Assembly (NCBI RefSeq): GCF_016742955.1
Contig: NZ_JABBYC010000001.1
Location: 1-64,000, forward strand
Source: Myceligenerans indicum
Lineage (GTDB): Bacteria > Actinomycetota > Actinomycetes > Actinomycetales > Cellulomonadaceae
Reading direction: 5' to 3'
Length of the DNA stretch: 64,000 nucleotides
The number at the start of each line of letters is the position of its first letter. The first letter of the stretch is position 1. Below the pieces are notes generated by a model, which ran no database searches, was not told the DNA's origin, and saw only the letters and a program-made list of their open reading frames with translations. Below, one piece after another: positions 1 through 9,520 of this stretch. A program made the translations under genes and the position numbers.

Positions 1-19
1 AGATGTGTATAAGAGACAG
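1..19 (+). other. Tn5/Nextera mosaic-end adapter (sequencing artefact)
   Basis: The first 19 bases, AGATGTGTATAAGAGACAG, are exactly the transposase mosaic-end adapter used in tagmentation libraries. They are not genomic. Read in frame with the next base they give the peptide MCIRDS, a familiar contaminant in protein databases. The window therefore begins at an untrimmed contig end. Confidence 0.97.
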
Positions 20-61
20 CCCTCCCTCCTTCCTTCCTTCCTTCCTTCCTTCCCTCCCTCC
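20..61. repeat. Pyrimidine-only CTTC/CCTC microsatellite
   Basis: A tract of only C and T, mostly CCTT and CCTC tetranucleotides, directly follows the adapter. Such low complexity is unusual in this genome and probably explains why assembly stopped here. Whether it is real DNA or an artefact of the contig end cannot be decided from the sequence. Confidence 0.8.
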
Positions 62-79
62 GGCGACCTTCCTCGGCGA

Positions 80-135
80 CGAGAACGACAAGAACGTTGT
101 TACCCGGATCGGTAACAACGTTCTTGTCGTTCTCG
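80..135. terminator. Perfect 25-bp inverted repeat, 6-nt loop
   Basis: Bases 80-104 are the exact reverse complement of 111-135, leaving a loop of six bases. The element lies 20 bp beyond the stop codon of the minus-strand ligase gene, so a factor-independent terminator without a T-tract is the simplest reading. Its stem is more AT-rich than its surroundings, which also fits a protein-binding palindrome. Being next to the contig end, a read-level palindrome artefact should be excluded. Confidence 0.6.
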
Positions 136-154
136 GCCCGTTCGCGGGAAGGGG

Positions 155-1318
155 TCAGCGGTGGGTCGGGTGGTGGGGGAGGGGGCGGCCCGCCCTCATC
201 TCGGCCAGCATGGCGCGGACTACCGCCTCCAGGTCCCCGTCCGCCGCCTCGGCGACGGCACGCTGGCGCTGGTACGAGGACCCGTCGCGGACGATGTCCG
301 CGACGGCGGCGAGCTGCTGCGGGCAGCCAAGCCGCTCCGCCGTCGGCTCCAGCTCGACCAGGACCTTCTCGACCGCGTCGGCGACCGGGAGCTGATCGCC
401 CTCGGCCGAGGTGATGACCGTCGCGTCCATCCCGTACCGCGCCGCCCGCCACTTGTTCTCCTTGACGAACCACAGCGGGAGCGTCGGCAGTTCCCTGCCG
501 TGGTCCAGCTCGGTGGACAGGTGCTCCACCAGGCAGTGGGTCAGCGCGGCCAGGGCGAGGGCCTCGGTGACGTTGGTGGGCCCGTCGCAGACGCGGACCT
601 CGATCGTCCCGTACGCCGGCGACGGACGGACGTCCCAGTGGATCTCGTTGAACTCCGTGGCCACGCCCACCCGGCGCATGTCCTCCGTGTACGCCTCCAC
701 CTCGTGCCACCGGGTGAACGGGTGCGGCAGCCCTGCCGTCGGGATCTGCTGGAACAGCATGGCGCGGGTCGAGGCGTAGCCCGTGGCGACCCCGCCCCAG
801 TACGGGGACGACGCCGACAGCGCCTGCAGATGCGGCGCGTAGGTGAGCATGCCCTGGACGAGCGCGAGCACCTTGTCGCGGTCCTCGACCCCGACGTGCA
901 CGTGCAGTCCCCAGGTCACGAGCTGCCGGACGAACACCTGGATGCGGTCCACCAGCCGCGAGTAGCGTTCCTTGTCGGTGACGAGCTGGTCCTCCCAGCG
1001 CGCGAGCGGATGCATGGCGCCCCCGATCACGGCGGCACCGTGCCTGCCCGCAGAGTCGGCCACACGGCCGAGGAGGTCGGTGATCTCGGCGCCCGCCGCG
1101 CCGACGTCCCCGCACACTCCCGTGGCGATCTCCACCGTGTTCCGCAACAGCTCGGGTTTGATGCGCGGGTCGGACCCCTGCGGCGACAGCTCCTCGATCA
1201 CCTGCGGCGCCACCTGTGACAGCGCGCCGGAACCCGCGTCGACCAGCCCGACCTCCCATTCGAGACCGATGCTGGAACGCCGCGACGTGCCGAACAGCAA
1301 CGGAGAGGGGCTGGTCAT
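155..1318 (-). CDS. ybdK: YbdK-type carboxylate-amine ligase (glutamate-cysteine ligase family 2)
   Basis: The 387-residue protein belongs to the GCS2/YbdK family, ATP-grasp-unrelated enzymes that join glutamate to cysteine or a similar amine; the physiological substrate of actinobacterial members is usually uncertain. Visible hallmarks are GLEWEVGLVD near residues 18-27, HVHVGVED at about 139-146 and IEVRVCDGPTN near 240, all typical of the metal/ATP site. Length matches the family. The ATG start at 1318 sits inside the stop codon of the upstream methyltransferase gene (ATGA at 1315-1318), so the two are translationally coupled. A 25-bp hairpin lies just downstream. Confidence 0.85.
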   Translation of the reverse strand: MTSPSPLLFGTSRRSSIGLEWEVGLVDAGSGALSQVAPQVIEELSPQGSDPRIKPELLRNTVEIATGVCGDVGAAGAEITDLLGRVADSAGRHGAAVIGGAMHPLARWEDQLVTDKERYSRLVDRIQVFVRQLVTWGLHVHVGVEDRDKVLALVQGMLTYAPHLQALSASSPYWGGVATGYASTRAMLFQQIPTAGLPHPFTRWHEVEAYTEDMRRVGVATEFNEIHWDVRPSPAYGTIEVRVCDGPTNVTEALALAALTHCLVEHLSTELDHGRELPTLPLWFVKENKWRAARYGMDATVITSAEGDQLPVADAVEKVLVELEPTAERLGCPQQLAAVADIVRDGSSYQRQRAVAEAADGDLEAVVRAMLAEMRAGRPLPHHPTHR

Positions 1319-2607
1319 GCTCCACCCCGGAGCGGTTCGACCAGCAGGACCGTCTGGGCACCGGCGACTCGCGTGAGCACGATCGTGGCCTCCTCGGTCC
1401 CGCTCAGGACGAGCTGCTTGCGCAACTGTTCGGGCACGACGGCGGTACCCCGCTTCTTGATCGTGAGCCGTCCCACGTTCCGCTCCCGCAGGTAGGCCTT
1501 GAGGCGCTTGAGCCCGAACGGGAGCGTGTCCAGCACCCGATAGCCGGTGGCGATGGGCGCGGCACCGGTGGTGTCCGCGGGTAGTGCGAGGCCGTGCTCC
1601 CCGGGTAGGGGAGCGAGGTCGTCGGTGGTGACGTAGGCGATCGTCGGGTCCAGGAGCCGTCCGCCGAGCTCGGCGGCGGCGTGCGCCACGAGTCCCGCGC
1701 GGATCACGGCGCCGTCGGGCTCGTAGAGGTACTGGCCGACGGGGCCCGTGGCCGCCTCGAGTGCCTCACCGCCGGGGTGGTCCGAGGCGCGCAGCGCGCG
1801 CGTGCGGGTGTGCTCCTTGCCGTCGCCGTCGACGGTGGTGCGCACCACGAGTGCGCTGCGGCCGGGACCGCCCGGTGCGAGCGTTCCGAACCACAGGCCG
1901 GCCTCGACGACGTCGCCGTCGACGGAGACCCACTGCACCTCGGCATCGTGCGGGAGGCCTTCGTGGGGGATGCCGGGCCCCACCTTGATCCCGAGGGCGG
2001 GGACGCTCCGGCGTAGTGCGAACACGCTGTCCAAGGGTGGTTCGTAGCTGCTCGGGTCGAAGATCCGGCGGCTCCCGCGCGGTCCGCGCGTGCGGCGCGC
2101 GGGGTCGGCGAAGACGCCGTCGACGTGTTCCGCGCGCAGGTCGAGTCCGAGCCCGTCGGTGTGACGTGCCTCCGCCTCGGGAAACTGCCGCAGGTTCCAG
2201 GCCGCGATCCGGGCCGTGACCTCGTCGATGTCGGTGGCCAGCACACGGAGGCCGGCCCCTGCGAACGCCATGGCATCAGCGCCGATGCCGCTGGTGAGGT
2301 CCGCGACGTGGGTGACTCCCGCCTTCGTGAAGCGATCGGCGTGCAGCGACGCCACGCGCAGGCGCGTGGCCTGCTCGAGGCCGTCCGCCGTGAACAGCAT
2401 CTGCTCGGCGAGCTCGCCGAACTTGGTCCGCGCCTTGCCGCGCAGGCGGGACTGGGTCAGAGCGGCCGCCGCGAGATCGGGGGCGACACCTTGCTCACGA
2501 AGCTTCGTGGAGGTGCGCATGGCGGAACGCTCGTCATAGGGAGGGAGGGCACCAAGCAGCGCCCGACCATCAGGGCTGAGAAGTTTGCTCAGAATCGCCG
2601 CATCCAT
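1315..2607 (-). CDS. THUMP-like-domain SAM-dependent methyltransferase
   Basis: This 430-residue class I methyltransferase has a SAM-binding motif I (VADLTSGIGADA, about 101-112), an acidic loop ATDIDE after strand 2, and FADPARR at 166-172, a variant of the DPP(Y/F)-type catalytic motif found in RNA methyltransferases. The C-terminal part resembles the THUMP-like domain seen in actinobacterial members. The substrate is probably RNA, but no target can be named. It is the first gene of a two-gene minus-strand unit with the YbdK-like ligase. Confidence 0.8.
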   Translation of the reverse strand: MDAAILSKLLSPDGRALLGALPPYDERSAMRTSTKLREQGVAPDLAAAALTQSRLRGKARTKFGELAEQMLFTADGLEQATRLRVASLHADRFTKAGVTHVADLTSGIGADAMAFAGAGLRVLATDIDEVTARIAAWNLRQFPEAEARHTDGLGLDLRAEHVDGVFADPARRTRGPRGSRRIFDPSSYEPPLDSVFALRRSVPALGIKVGPGIPHEGLPHDAEVQWVSVDGDVVEAGLWFGTLAPGGPGRSALVVRTTVDGDGKEHTRTRALRASDHPGGEALEAATGPVGQYLYEPDGAVIRAGLVAHAAAELGGRLLDPTIAYVTTDDLAPLPGEHGLALPADTTGAAPIATGYRVLDTLPFGLKRLKAYLRERNVGRLTIKKRGTAVVPEQLRKQLVLSGTEEATIVLTRVAGAQTVLLVEPLRGGA

Positions 2608-2736
2608 GGGCAGATCTTTCCACGTTTGCCCTGCTCGTGGCGAGAGTCTGGATCACATTTTTCTCAATTGCGCAATATTCGCTGCTTCTTCACGGGGCGC
2701 CATGCAAGGGGATTTCCCGCCCCCGCCTCCGCGGTT

Positions 2737-2777
2737 CTAGCACTCGCCTTGACCGAGTGCTAGCCCCGACCTAGATT
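2737..2777 (+). promoter_or_regulatory. groES promoter overlapped by CIRCE (HrcA operator)
   Basis: An inverted repeat CTAGCACTC (2737-2745) - 9 bases - GAGTGCTAG (2755-2763) matches the CIRCE element bound by the HrcA heat-shock repressor, with one change at each outer base. The CIRCE spacer contains the -35 box TTGACC (2749-2754); after exactly 17 bp follows the -10 box TAGATT (2772-2777). Bound HrcA would thus block RNA polymerase. The leader to groES would be about 150 nt. Between 2608 and 2736 I see no other element. Confidence 0.9.
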
Positions 2778-2936
2778 TGGGGTTGTCATCGCCGCACGGC
2801 CCGCGGGTCGGCGCGGCGATGTCGCGAGATGTTCCGTGCCCGCCGGCACCCGCGACGACGGCGGCCCGCCGAACGCTCGAGCAAACCCGTCAACGTAGCT
2901 GATCTTTGATCTGCTCGCAGAAAGAGGAGGTCCGAC

Positions 2937-3233
2937 GTGTCGGTCCCCATCAAGCCGCTCGAGGACAGGATCGTCGTCAAGGCCCTCGAGGCTGAGACCA
3001 CGACCGCATCCGGCCTGGTCATCCCGGACACCGCCAAGGAGAAGCCCCAGGAGGGCGAGGTTCTGGCCGTGGGTCCGGGCCGTGTCAACGACAACGGCAA
3101 CCGCGTGCCGGTGGACGTCGCCGTGGGCGACAAGGTCCTGTACTCCAAGTACGGCGGCACCGAGGTGAAGTACGCGGGTGAGGACTTCCTGGTCCTCTCC
3201 TCGCGCGACATCCTCGCCGTGGTCGCGGGCTGA
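2937..3233 (+). CDS. groES: Co-chaperonin GroES (Cpn10)
   Basis: This 98-residue protein is a full-length GroES: it starts with [11 protein letters not shown], has the mobile-loop region [17 protein letters not shown] and the roof-loop region around [10 protein letters not shown]. It caps the GroEL folding chamber. The GTG start at 2937 follows a strong ribosome site (AAAGAGGAGG, 2921-2930). Regulation by HrcA is indicated by the CIRCE element upstream. No groEL follows: the gene is closed by two hairpins and the next gene is whiB in the opposite direction, so groEL must lie elsewhere, as is common in Micrococcales. Confidence 0.97.
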   Translation: MSVPIKPLEDRIVVKALEAETTTASGLVIPDTAKEKPQEGEVLAVGPGRVNDNGNRVPVDVAVGDKVLYSKYGGTEVKYAGEDFLVLSSRDILAVVAG

Positions 3234-3248
3234 GTCAGTCCCGCACCT

Positions 3249-3290
3249 GACGTGAAGGGCCCCGCACCTGTGTGCGGGGCCCTTCACGTC
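3249..3290 (+). terminator. groES terminator hairpin, perfect 19-bp stem
   Basis: Bases 3249-3267 pair perfectly with 3272-3290 around a 4-nt loop, 16 bp after the groES stop. There is no T-tract, as is usual in high-GC actinobacteria. Confidence 0.9.
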
Positions 3291-3333
3291 GAGGGTCCGC
3301 GCCGGCGCTCACACGGCGTGCTCGCGGACCCTC
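3291..3333. terminator. Second hairpin after groES
   Basis: GAGGGTCCGCG (3291-3301) pairs with CGCGGACCCTC (3323-3333) around 21 nt. It abuts the first hairpin and probably helps insulate the convergent groES and whiB transcripts. Confidence 0.6.
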
Positions 3334-3502
3334 TCACCCCCTGGTGATCGGCCGTGAAGTGCCCGGCCGTGGGCGAGACGGGCGCCTGGGGTGGAACACC
3401 GCGGCGACCGTCGTGCCCTGAGCGCGTGAACCGATGGTGTCGGACCCGGGATTCACCATCCACGTGCTCCCGCAAGCCTGTGCGCCTCTACGGCGAAGCG
3501 CG

Positions 3503-3790
3503 TCAGGCCGACTGCGTCTTGCCCGCGAGGATGGCGGACCGCTCGTCCTCGCTCAGACCTCCCCACACTCCGTAAGGCTCGCGCACGCGGAGCGACTGCT
3601 CGCGGCACTGCATCATCACCGGGCACGACCGGCAGATGGCCTTGGCTGCTTCGGCTCGACGTCGACGTGTGGACCCGCGCTCGCCCTCCGGGTGGAAGAA
3701 CAGCGTGTCGTCCGCGTCGCGGCATGCCCCCTGGTACTGCCACTCCCACAGCTCCATGACCGGGCCGGGGAGTCTCGAGATCTCCGTCAT
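3503..3790 (-). CDS. WhiB-family iron-sulfur transcriptional regulator
   Basis: The protein has 95 residues when started at the ATG at 3790. Four cysteines, C23, C53, C56 and C62, form the C-Xn-C-X2-C-X5-C cluster ligand set, and GVWGGLSEDER follows at about 74-84, the WhiB turn that contacts sigma factor. WhiB proteins bind a [4Fe-4S] cluster and act with the primary sigma factor. I cannot assign a specific WhiB subtype. The reading frame extends upstream for 47 more codons, but a canonical promoter lies inside that extension, so the 3790 start is preferred and the mRNA is probably leaderless. Confidence 0.92.
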   Translation of the reverse strand: MTEISRLPGPVMELWEWQYQGACRDADDTLFFHPEGERGSTRRRRAEAAKAICRSCPVMMQCREQSLRVREPYGVWGGLSEDERSAILAGKTQSA

Positions 3791-3797
3791 GGCGAAC

Positions 3798-3826
3798 AAC
3801 CTACAAGTTGTGCAGAAGTTGTTCAA
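3798..3826 (-). promoter_or_regulatory. Leaderless promoter of whiB
   Basis: On the minus strand, TTGAAC (3821-3826) is separated by exactly 17 bp from TAGGTT (3798-3803), which ends 7 nt before the ATG. Transcription should start at or next to the start codon. Confidence 0.75.
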
Positions 3827-3981
3827 GAGGCGTTTATGCGCCAGCGCTAACGATTCGCTTCGTGGCGAACCGCGCCATGCCTGGCGAGGTTTAGTCAGGA
3901 TCGCCCTGAAACATGCGGAGATAAGCGGCACACCGGGCGGATCGGTGGCGAACGTTTGCGCGGCTCGGCAGAATCAGATGT

Positions 3982-5178
3982 ATGACATCGATGCGGCCTG
4001 CCCAGAGTCAGGGCGGGCCCCGCCCGTCGAGCCCCGGGCTTGCTGTCGCAGCCGTGGCCAAGCGCCTCGGGGTCGCTCCCGCGACTCTGCGTACCTGGGA
4101 CCGTCGCTACGGGCTGGGCCCGTCAGGGCGCACGGCTGGCTCACATCGGCGCTACACACCTGACGATGTCGCGAGACTGCTGGTCATGCGGCGGCTCACC
4201 TTGGAGGGGCATGCGCCGGGCGACGCCGCCCGGGCCGCCATCGAGGCGAGCGACGAAGAGCTGGCCACCGTCCGGTCCGACGAGTCCACGGAACTCTCCG
4301 AGGGCGGCGGCGACAGCGAGAGCGCCGGTGGCGAAGAAGGCCTGGGCCTCCGGCCCGGGGCGGCCGGGATGGCGGAAGGCTCCTCGACGGCGGGCAGGGG
4401 GGCCGTGGCGGGCGTCCCGGAGCACTCCGAGCACGAGGGGTCGCGCCGGGGCCACCTACGTGCTCTGCCCGGCGGGGGCGGGGCGCAACCCGATGCCGGA
4501 CGGCCGCGCCCGGTGCGCGGCGCGGCGTGGTCGGGCAGAGTGTCTGCCCTGGTGGACGCCGCGATCAAGTACAGCCGCACGGCATGCGACGCCCTCCTGC
4601 GTCTCAGCACGGAGGACGACCCGTCCGAGTGGTGGACGGAACTCGTCGAGCCGGCCTTCGACCAGGTCGCCGTACGGACCGTGCTCGCCGGGCCGGGCGA
4701 GGTGCCGGAGATGGTGCTTGCCGCGGCGGCACTCTCGAGCCTTCGCGACTACACCGAGGAGTACGAGCGGGAGCTGGTCGAGGCCGGCGGGCCGCCCGCG
4801 AACCACCCGAGCCGCATGCGCAAGATCGTGCTGGTCTTCGCGGCCCCGGACGAGCTGGTGCCGCTTCCCGCACACGCCCTGGCCGCGTCGCTCGCGGCGA
4901 AGGGCACGATGGCGCGGATCGTCACAGGCCCGGCGAGCACCCACCGATCCGTGGAGCTGGTGACGATGGTGCGCCCGGCCGCCGTCGTGCTGGCGACCAC
5001 GCAGACCCGTCCGGCGCTCGACGTCGTGCACGCGGTGCACGAGGCGTACCCCGATCTGCCGATCCTGGTCGGGATGCGGGCCGACGCCGCGGCCGGAGAC
5101 GTCCCCTTCGGCCCCACCGTCCAGCGGGTTCGTTCGTTCAACGGCCTGCTCCACGAGGTCCTGGCGGTCCTCCGCTGA
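3982..5178 (+). CDS. MerR-family regulator with cobalamin-fold-like C-terminal domain
   Basis: A MerR winged-helix domain occupies about residues 20-80 (AKRLGVAPATLRTWDRRYGL, then HRRYTPDDVARL). A poorly conserved, acidic and Gly-rich linker runs from about 95 to 185, and residues 190-398 look like the helical plus Rossmann-type B12-binding module of CarH/LitR photoreceptors. The expected lower-ligand motif (E-x-H / D-x-H-x-x-G) is not present: the aligned stretch reads APDELVPLPAHALAASL. It may therefore sense something other than adenosylcobalamin, or nothing. A CAGAAT hexamer (3969-3974) 7 nt before the ATG suggests a leaderless transcript divergent from whiB. Confidence 0.75.
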   Translation: MTSMRPAQSQGGPRPSSPGLAVAAVAKRLGVAPATLRTWDRRYGLGPSGRTAGSHRRYTPDDVARLLVMRRLTLEGHAPGDAARAAIEASDEELATVRSDESTELSEGGGDSESAGGEEGLGLRPGAAGMAEGSSTAGRGAVAGVPEHSEHEGSRRGHLRALPGGGGAQPDAGRPRPVRGAAWSGRVSALVDAAIKYSRTACDALLRLSTEDDPSEWWTELVEPAFDQVAVRTVLAGPGEVPEMVLAAAALSSLRDYTEEYERELVEAGGPPANHPSRMRKIVLVFAAPDELVPLPAHALAASLAAKGTMARIVTGPASTHRSVELVTMVRPAAVVLATTQTRPALDVVHAVHEAYPDLPILVGMRADAAAGDVPFGPTVQRVRSFNGLLHEVLAVLR

Positions 5179-5204
5179 TGCCTCGTGAACCGCGCGACGG
5201 CCGT

Positions 5205-5247
5205 GCCGCACGCCGCGTTCCCCGGCATGCGGCGCTCGGCGTGCGGC
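5205..5247 (+). terminator. Hairpin between the MerR gene and guaB
   Basis: GCCGCACGCCG (5205-5215) pairs with CGGCGTGCGGC (5237-5247). The right arm lies within two tandem 14-bp copies of GCGGCGCTCGGCGT (5229-5256), so alternative pairings exist. Position 27 bp after the regulator stop suits a terminator. Confidence 0.55.
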
Positions 5248-5330
5248 GCTCGGCGTGGCCGACGCGGCAGGGTGACGGAGGCGACGCCTCGCGGACCACG
5301 GTCCGCGGAATATCGCGGGGGCTCGCACCG

Positions 5331-6860
<1,530 letters not shown>

Positions 6861-6920
6861 GGCGTCACGGCGGGCGCCGGGGCGTGGGCCTCACACGGCC
6901 GCGGCGCCGGCCGGTACGCG

Positions 6921-7364
6921 TCAGAACCAGCGTCCCAGGACCACGGTCTCCTGGTCGCCGTAGCCGAGCTTCTCGTAGAAGTCGACGACGGCGGAGTTCG
7001 TGGAGCGGACCATGAGCTGGACCTTCCGCGCGCCGACGGCACGAAGCCAGTCCTCGCCGGCGCGCACGGCGGCCCGGCCCAGGCCGGTGCCCTGGCGATC
7101 AGGCGCGACCGCGACGTAGTACAACCACCCGCGGTGGCCGTCGAGCCCCGCCATCACCGAGGCGACGACGCGTTCGTGCCCCGGTACGCCGTGCTCGCGG
7201 AAGACCAGGACCGTCGACGTGGGGCCGCCTCGGGCGTCGGTGATGTCGACGTGCGGGTCGTTCCACGGACGGGTCAGGCCGCAGGAGTGCCACAGCTCGA
7301 CGACGCCCTCGACGTCGTCGTCCGTGATCTCGGTGAAGTCGGCGGCCACATCGGTCTGCTTCAT
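6921..7364 (-). CDS. ypeA: GNAT acetyltransferase, YpeA-like
   Basis: This 147-residue GNAT-fold protein resembles E. coli YpeA: LWHSCGLTRPWNDPHVDI near the N-terminus, DGHRGWLYYVAV around 75-86, and the acetyl-CoA loop PDRQGTGLGRAA. It presumably acetylates a small molecule or protein amine, but the substrate is unknown. It is convergent with guaB. The minus-strand hexamer TACGAT (7372-7377) ends 7 nt before the ATG, so it is probably transcribed alone as a leaderless mRNA. Confidence 0.85.
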   Translation of the reverse strand: MKQTDVAADFTEITDDDVEGVVELWHSCGLTRPWNDPHVDITDARGGPTSTVLVFREHGVPGHERVVASVMAGLDGHRGWLYYVAVAPDRQGTGLGRAAVRAGEDWLRAVGARKVQLMVRSTNSAVVDFYEKLGYGDQETVVLGRWF

Positions 7365-7391
7365 GCAGGGGATCGTACGGGGCCGCCGCGC

Positions 7392-8114
7392 TCATCCCGC
7401 TGCCTGGACCGGCCACGCGCGGGATGCGCCCGGGCCCTCCATGCCTTGCTCCGCGCGCCAGGAGTTGAATCCGTCGGCCCAGGCCGCATGGGCGCCGGCC
7501 TGCGACTGGTGCAGGTCGATCAGATGCGTCTCGTCGAGTTCGGGGTAGCGGGCGACCAGGGCCGCCAGGAGGTCGAGCGTGGCGAGGACGTCCACCTCGG
7601 CGGTGTGCAGATCGCCGTCCGACGTGATGCCGTACACCTGCGACAGGTCGCCGAGGCGGCGCTTGCCGGCCCGGTACCGGTCCTTCCACCGGTCGATGAC
7701 GAGCGGGTCGATGACCGGGCCCACGGAGTGGCCCAGCCGCTGCGGCAGCGTGGGCAGTCCGTGCCGGACGAGCTCGTGGTCCAGCAGGGACAGGTCGAAC
7801 GCCGCGTTGTACGCGACGACGGGCACCCCCTGGGCCAGGTGCGTGGTGAGTTCCGCGGCGATCTCCTCCAGGGCCTCCGCGGGAGGACGGCCGTGCTCGC
7901 GCGCGTGCTCGGTGGTGATGCCGTGGATGGCACTTGCCTCCTCGGGGATCTCCACGCCGGGGTCGACGAGCCACGTCCGCACGTCCGTGCCCACCCCGGG
8001 CACGCGATGCACGAGGGCGGCGGTGACGACGCGGTCACCGGTCACGTCGACGCCGGTGGTCTCCGTGTCGAAGCCGAGCAGCGGCCGGCGGATCCAGCCA
8101 GGTCCGATGTCCAT
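7392..8114 (-). CDS. DEDDh-family 3'-5' exonuclease (DnaQ-like)
   Basis: With the start at 8114 the protein has 240 residues. The three exonuclease motifs are visible: DTETTG at 16-21 (Exo I), YNAAFD at about 102-107 (Exo II) and HTAEVD at 170-175 (Exo III with the DEDDh histidine). It resembles proofreading/RNase T-type nucleases but lacks further polymerase-binding features, so a general DNA-repair or oligonucleotide-processing role is more likely than being the replicative epsilon subunit. A good ribosome site (GGAGGGAG) precedes the chosen ATG; the frame runs 34 codons further upstream without support. Confidence 0.88.
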   Translation of the reverse strand: MDIGPGWIRRPLLGFDTETTGVDVTGDRVVTAALVHRVPGVGTDVRTWLVDPGVEIPEEASAIHGITTEHAREHGRPPAEALEEIAAELTTHLAQGVPVVAYNAAFDLSLLDHELVRHGLPTLPQRLGHSVGPVIDPLVIDRWKDRYRAGKRRLGDLSQVYGITSDGDLHTAEVDVLATLDLLAALVARYPELDETHLIDLHQSQAGAHAAWADGFNSWRAEQGMEGPGASRAWPVQAAG

Positions 8115-8370
8115 GGTGCGCTCCCTCCACTCGTGCTGTCCCAGGTCCACCACGAACCATGCCACTGGTGACTGACAGCGGCGCAGAACGACGCGCACGT
8201 GCCCGCCACGGGGCATGGAGCACGCGGTGTCCCGGACGCGGCGGGAGCCGATCGGGACTCGCGCGTGACCTGCGTGGATCAGAACCGGATAAGTGTGGCA
8301 TATCGCACCGTGCCGCCGGGTCGCCGTGCCGCATGACGGTCGCGAACCACCTCGTTCCGGCCGCGTTGGT

Positions 8371-8382
8371 TAGGCTGCCGGG
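8371..8382 (+). promoter_or_regulatory. Leaderless promoter of guaB3
   Basis: TAGGCT (8371-8376), six bases, then the GTG start at 8383. No ribosome-binding sequence is present. Confidence 0.6.
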
Positions 8383-9507
8383 GTGAGCAACGAGACCGAG
8401 ATCGGACGCGGCAAGCGCGGGCGGCGCGCGTTCTCCTTCGACGACATCGCCGTGGTGCCCTCCCGCCGTACGCGTGACCCGGAGGACGTGTCCGTCGGCT
8501 GGCAGATCGACGCGTACCACTTCGACCTGCCCATCATGGCCGCACCGATGGACTCGGTGATGAGCCCGGCCTCGGCGGTCGCGCTCGGCGAGCACGGCGG
8601 GCTCGGCGTACTCGACCTCGAGGGGCTCTGGACCCGGTACGAGAAGCCCGAGGCGCTGCTGGAGGAGATCGCGCAGCTGCCCCCGGAGCGCGCCACCGCG
8701 CGCATGCAGGAGATCTACGCCGAGCCGATCAAGCCGGACCTGATCACGGAGCGGCTGCAGGAGGTCCGCCGTGCGGGCGTGACCGTCGCGGGAGCGCTGT
8801 CGCCGCAGCGGACGCAGGAGTTCTACAAGACGGTCGTCGATGCCGGCGTCGACCTGTTCGTCATCCGCGGCACCACGGTCTCGGCGGAGCACGTCTCGGG
8901 CAACGCGGAGCCGCTGAACCTCAAGCGGTTCATCTACGAGCTGGACGTCCCCGTCGTCGTCGGCGGTGCCTCGACGTACACCGCCGCCCTGCACCTCATG
9001 CGCACCGGCGCGGCCGGCGTGCTCGTCGGGTTCGGCGGCGGCGCCGCCCACACCACCCGCGTGTCGCTCGGCATCCACGCCCCCATGGCCACGGCCGTGG
9101 CGGACGTCGCCGCGGCGCGCCGCGACTACCTGGACGAGTCCGGCGGCCGGTACGTGCACGTCATCGCCGACGGCGGCGTGGGGCACTCCGGCGACATCGT
9201 CAAGGCGGTCGCCTGCGGGGCCGACGCCGTGATGCTGGGCGCGGCGCTCGCCCGTTCCAGCGACGCCCCGGGGCGGGGATGGCACTGGGGGCCCGAGGCG
9301 CACCACGCTCAGTTGCCGCGCGGCGAGCGGGTCGAGGTCGGGACGGTGGGCACCCTGCGGGAGATCCTCTTCGGCCCGGGGCGTCAGGCGGACGGCACGC
9401 TGAACCTCGTCGGGGCGCTGCGCCGTGCGATGGCCACCACCGGCTACAGCGACCTCAAGGAGTTCCAGCGGGTCGAGGTCGTGGTCTCGCCCTACCAGCC
9501 GCGCTGA
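8383..9507 (+). CDS. guaB3: GuaB3-family IMP dehydrogenase-related protein
   Basis: This 374-residue protein has the IMPDH/GMP-reductase barrel without CBS domains and belongs to the actinobacterial GuaB3 group. Barrel motifs include MAAPMDSVMSP near residue 50 and VIADGGVGHSGDIVKA near 262. The loop that in GuaB carries the catalytic cysteine reads FGGGAAHTTR, so cysteine is absent, as in other GuaB3 proteins; true IMPDH activity is not expected on that mechanism. The role is unknown. A hairpin terminator follows 90 bp after the stop. Confidence 0.93.
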   Translation: MSNETEIGRGKRGRRAFSFDDIAVVPSRRTRDPEDVSVGWQIDAYHFDLPIMAAPMDSVMSPASAVALGEHGGLGVLDLEGLWTRYEKPEALLEEIAQLPPERATARMQEIYAEPIKPDLITERLQEVRRAGVTVAGALSPQRTQEFYKTVVDAGVDLFVIRGTTVSAEHVSGNAEPLNLKRFIYELDVPVVVGGASTYTAALHLMRTGAAGVLVGFGGGAAHTTRVSLGIHAPMATAVADVAAARRDYLDESGGRYVHVIADGGVGHSGDIVKAVACGADAVMLGAALARSSDAPGRGWHWGPEAHHAQLPRGERVEVGTVGTLREILFGPGRQADGTLNLVGALRRAMATTGYSDLKEFQRVEVVVSPYQPR

Positions 9508-9520
9508 GGCCGCCGGTCGT

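Noticed and set aside
161-1219. Long plus-strand open frame antisense to the YbdK-like ligase
   Set aside because: Its composition (Arg/Gly/Pro-rich, no motif) is typical of a shadow frame in very GC-rich DNA; the opposite strand encodes a clear enzyme.
3982-5178. CarH-type cobalamin photoreceptor as a firm call
   Set aside because: The essential cobalamin-ligand motif is not visible, so only the general fold resemblance is claimed.
8383-9507. Second functional IMP dehydrogenase
   Set aside because: The catalytic cysteine loop is replaced (GGGAAHTTR) and the CBS domains are absent, which marks the GuaB3 group.
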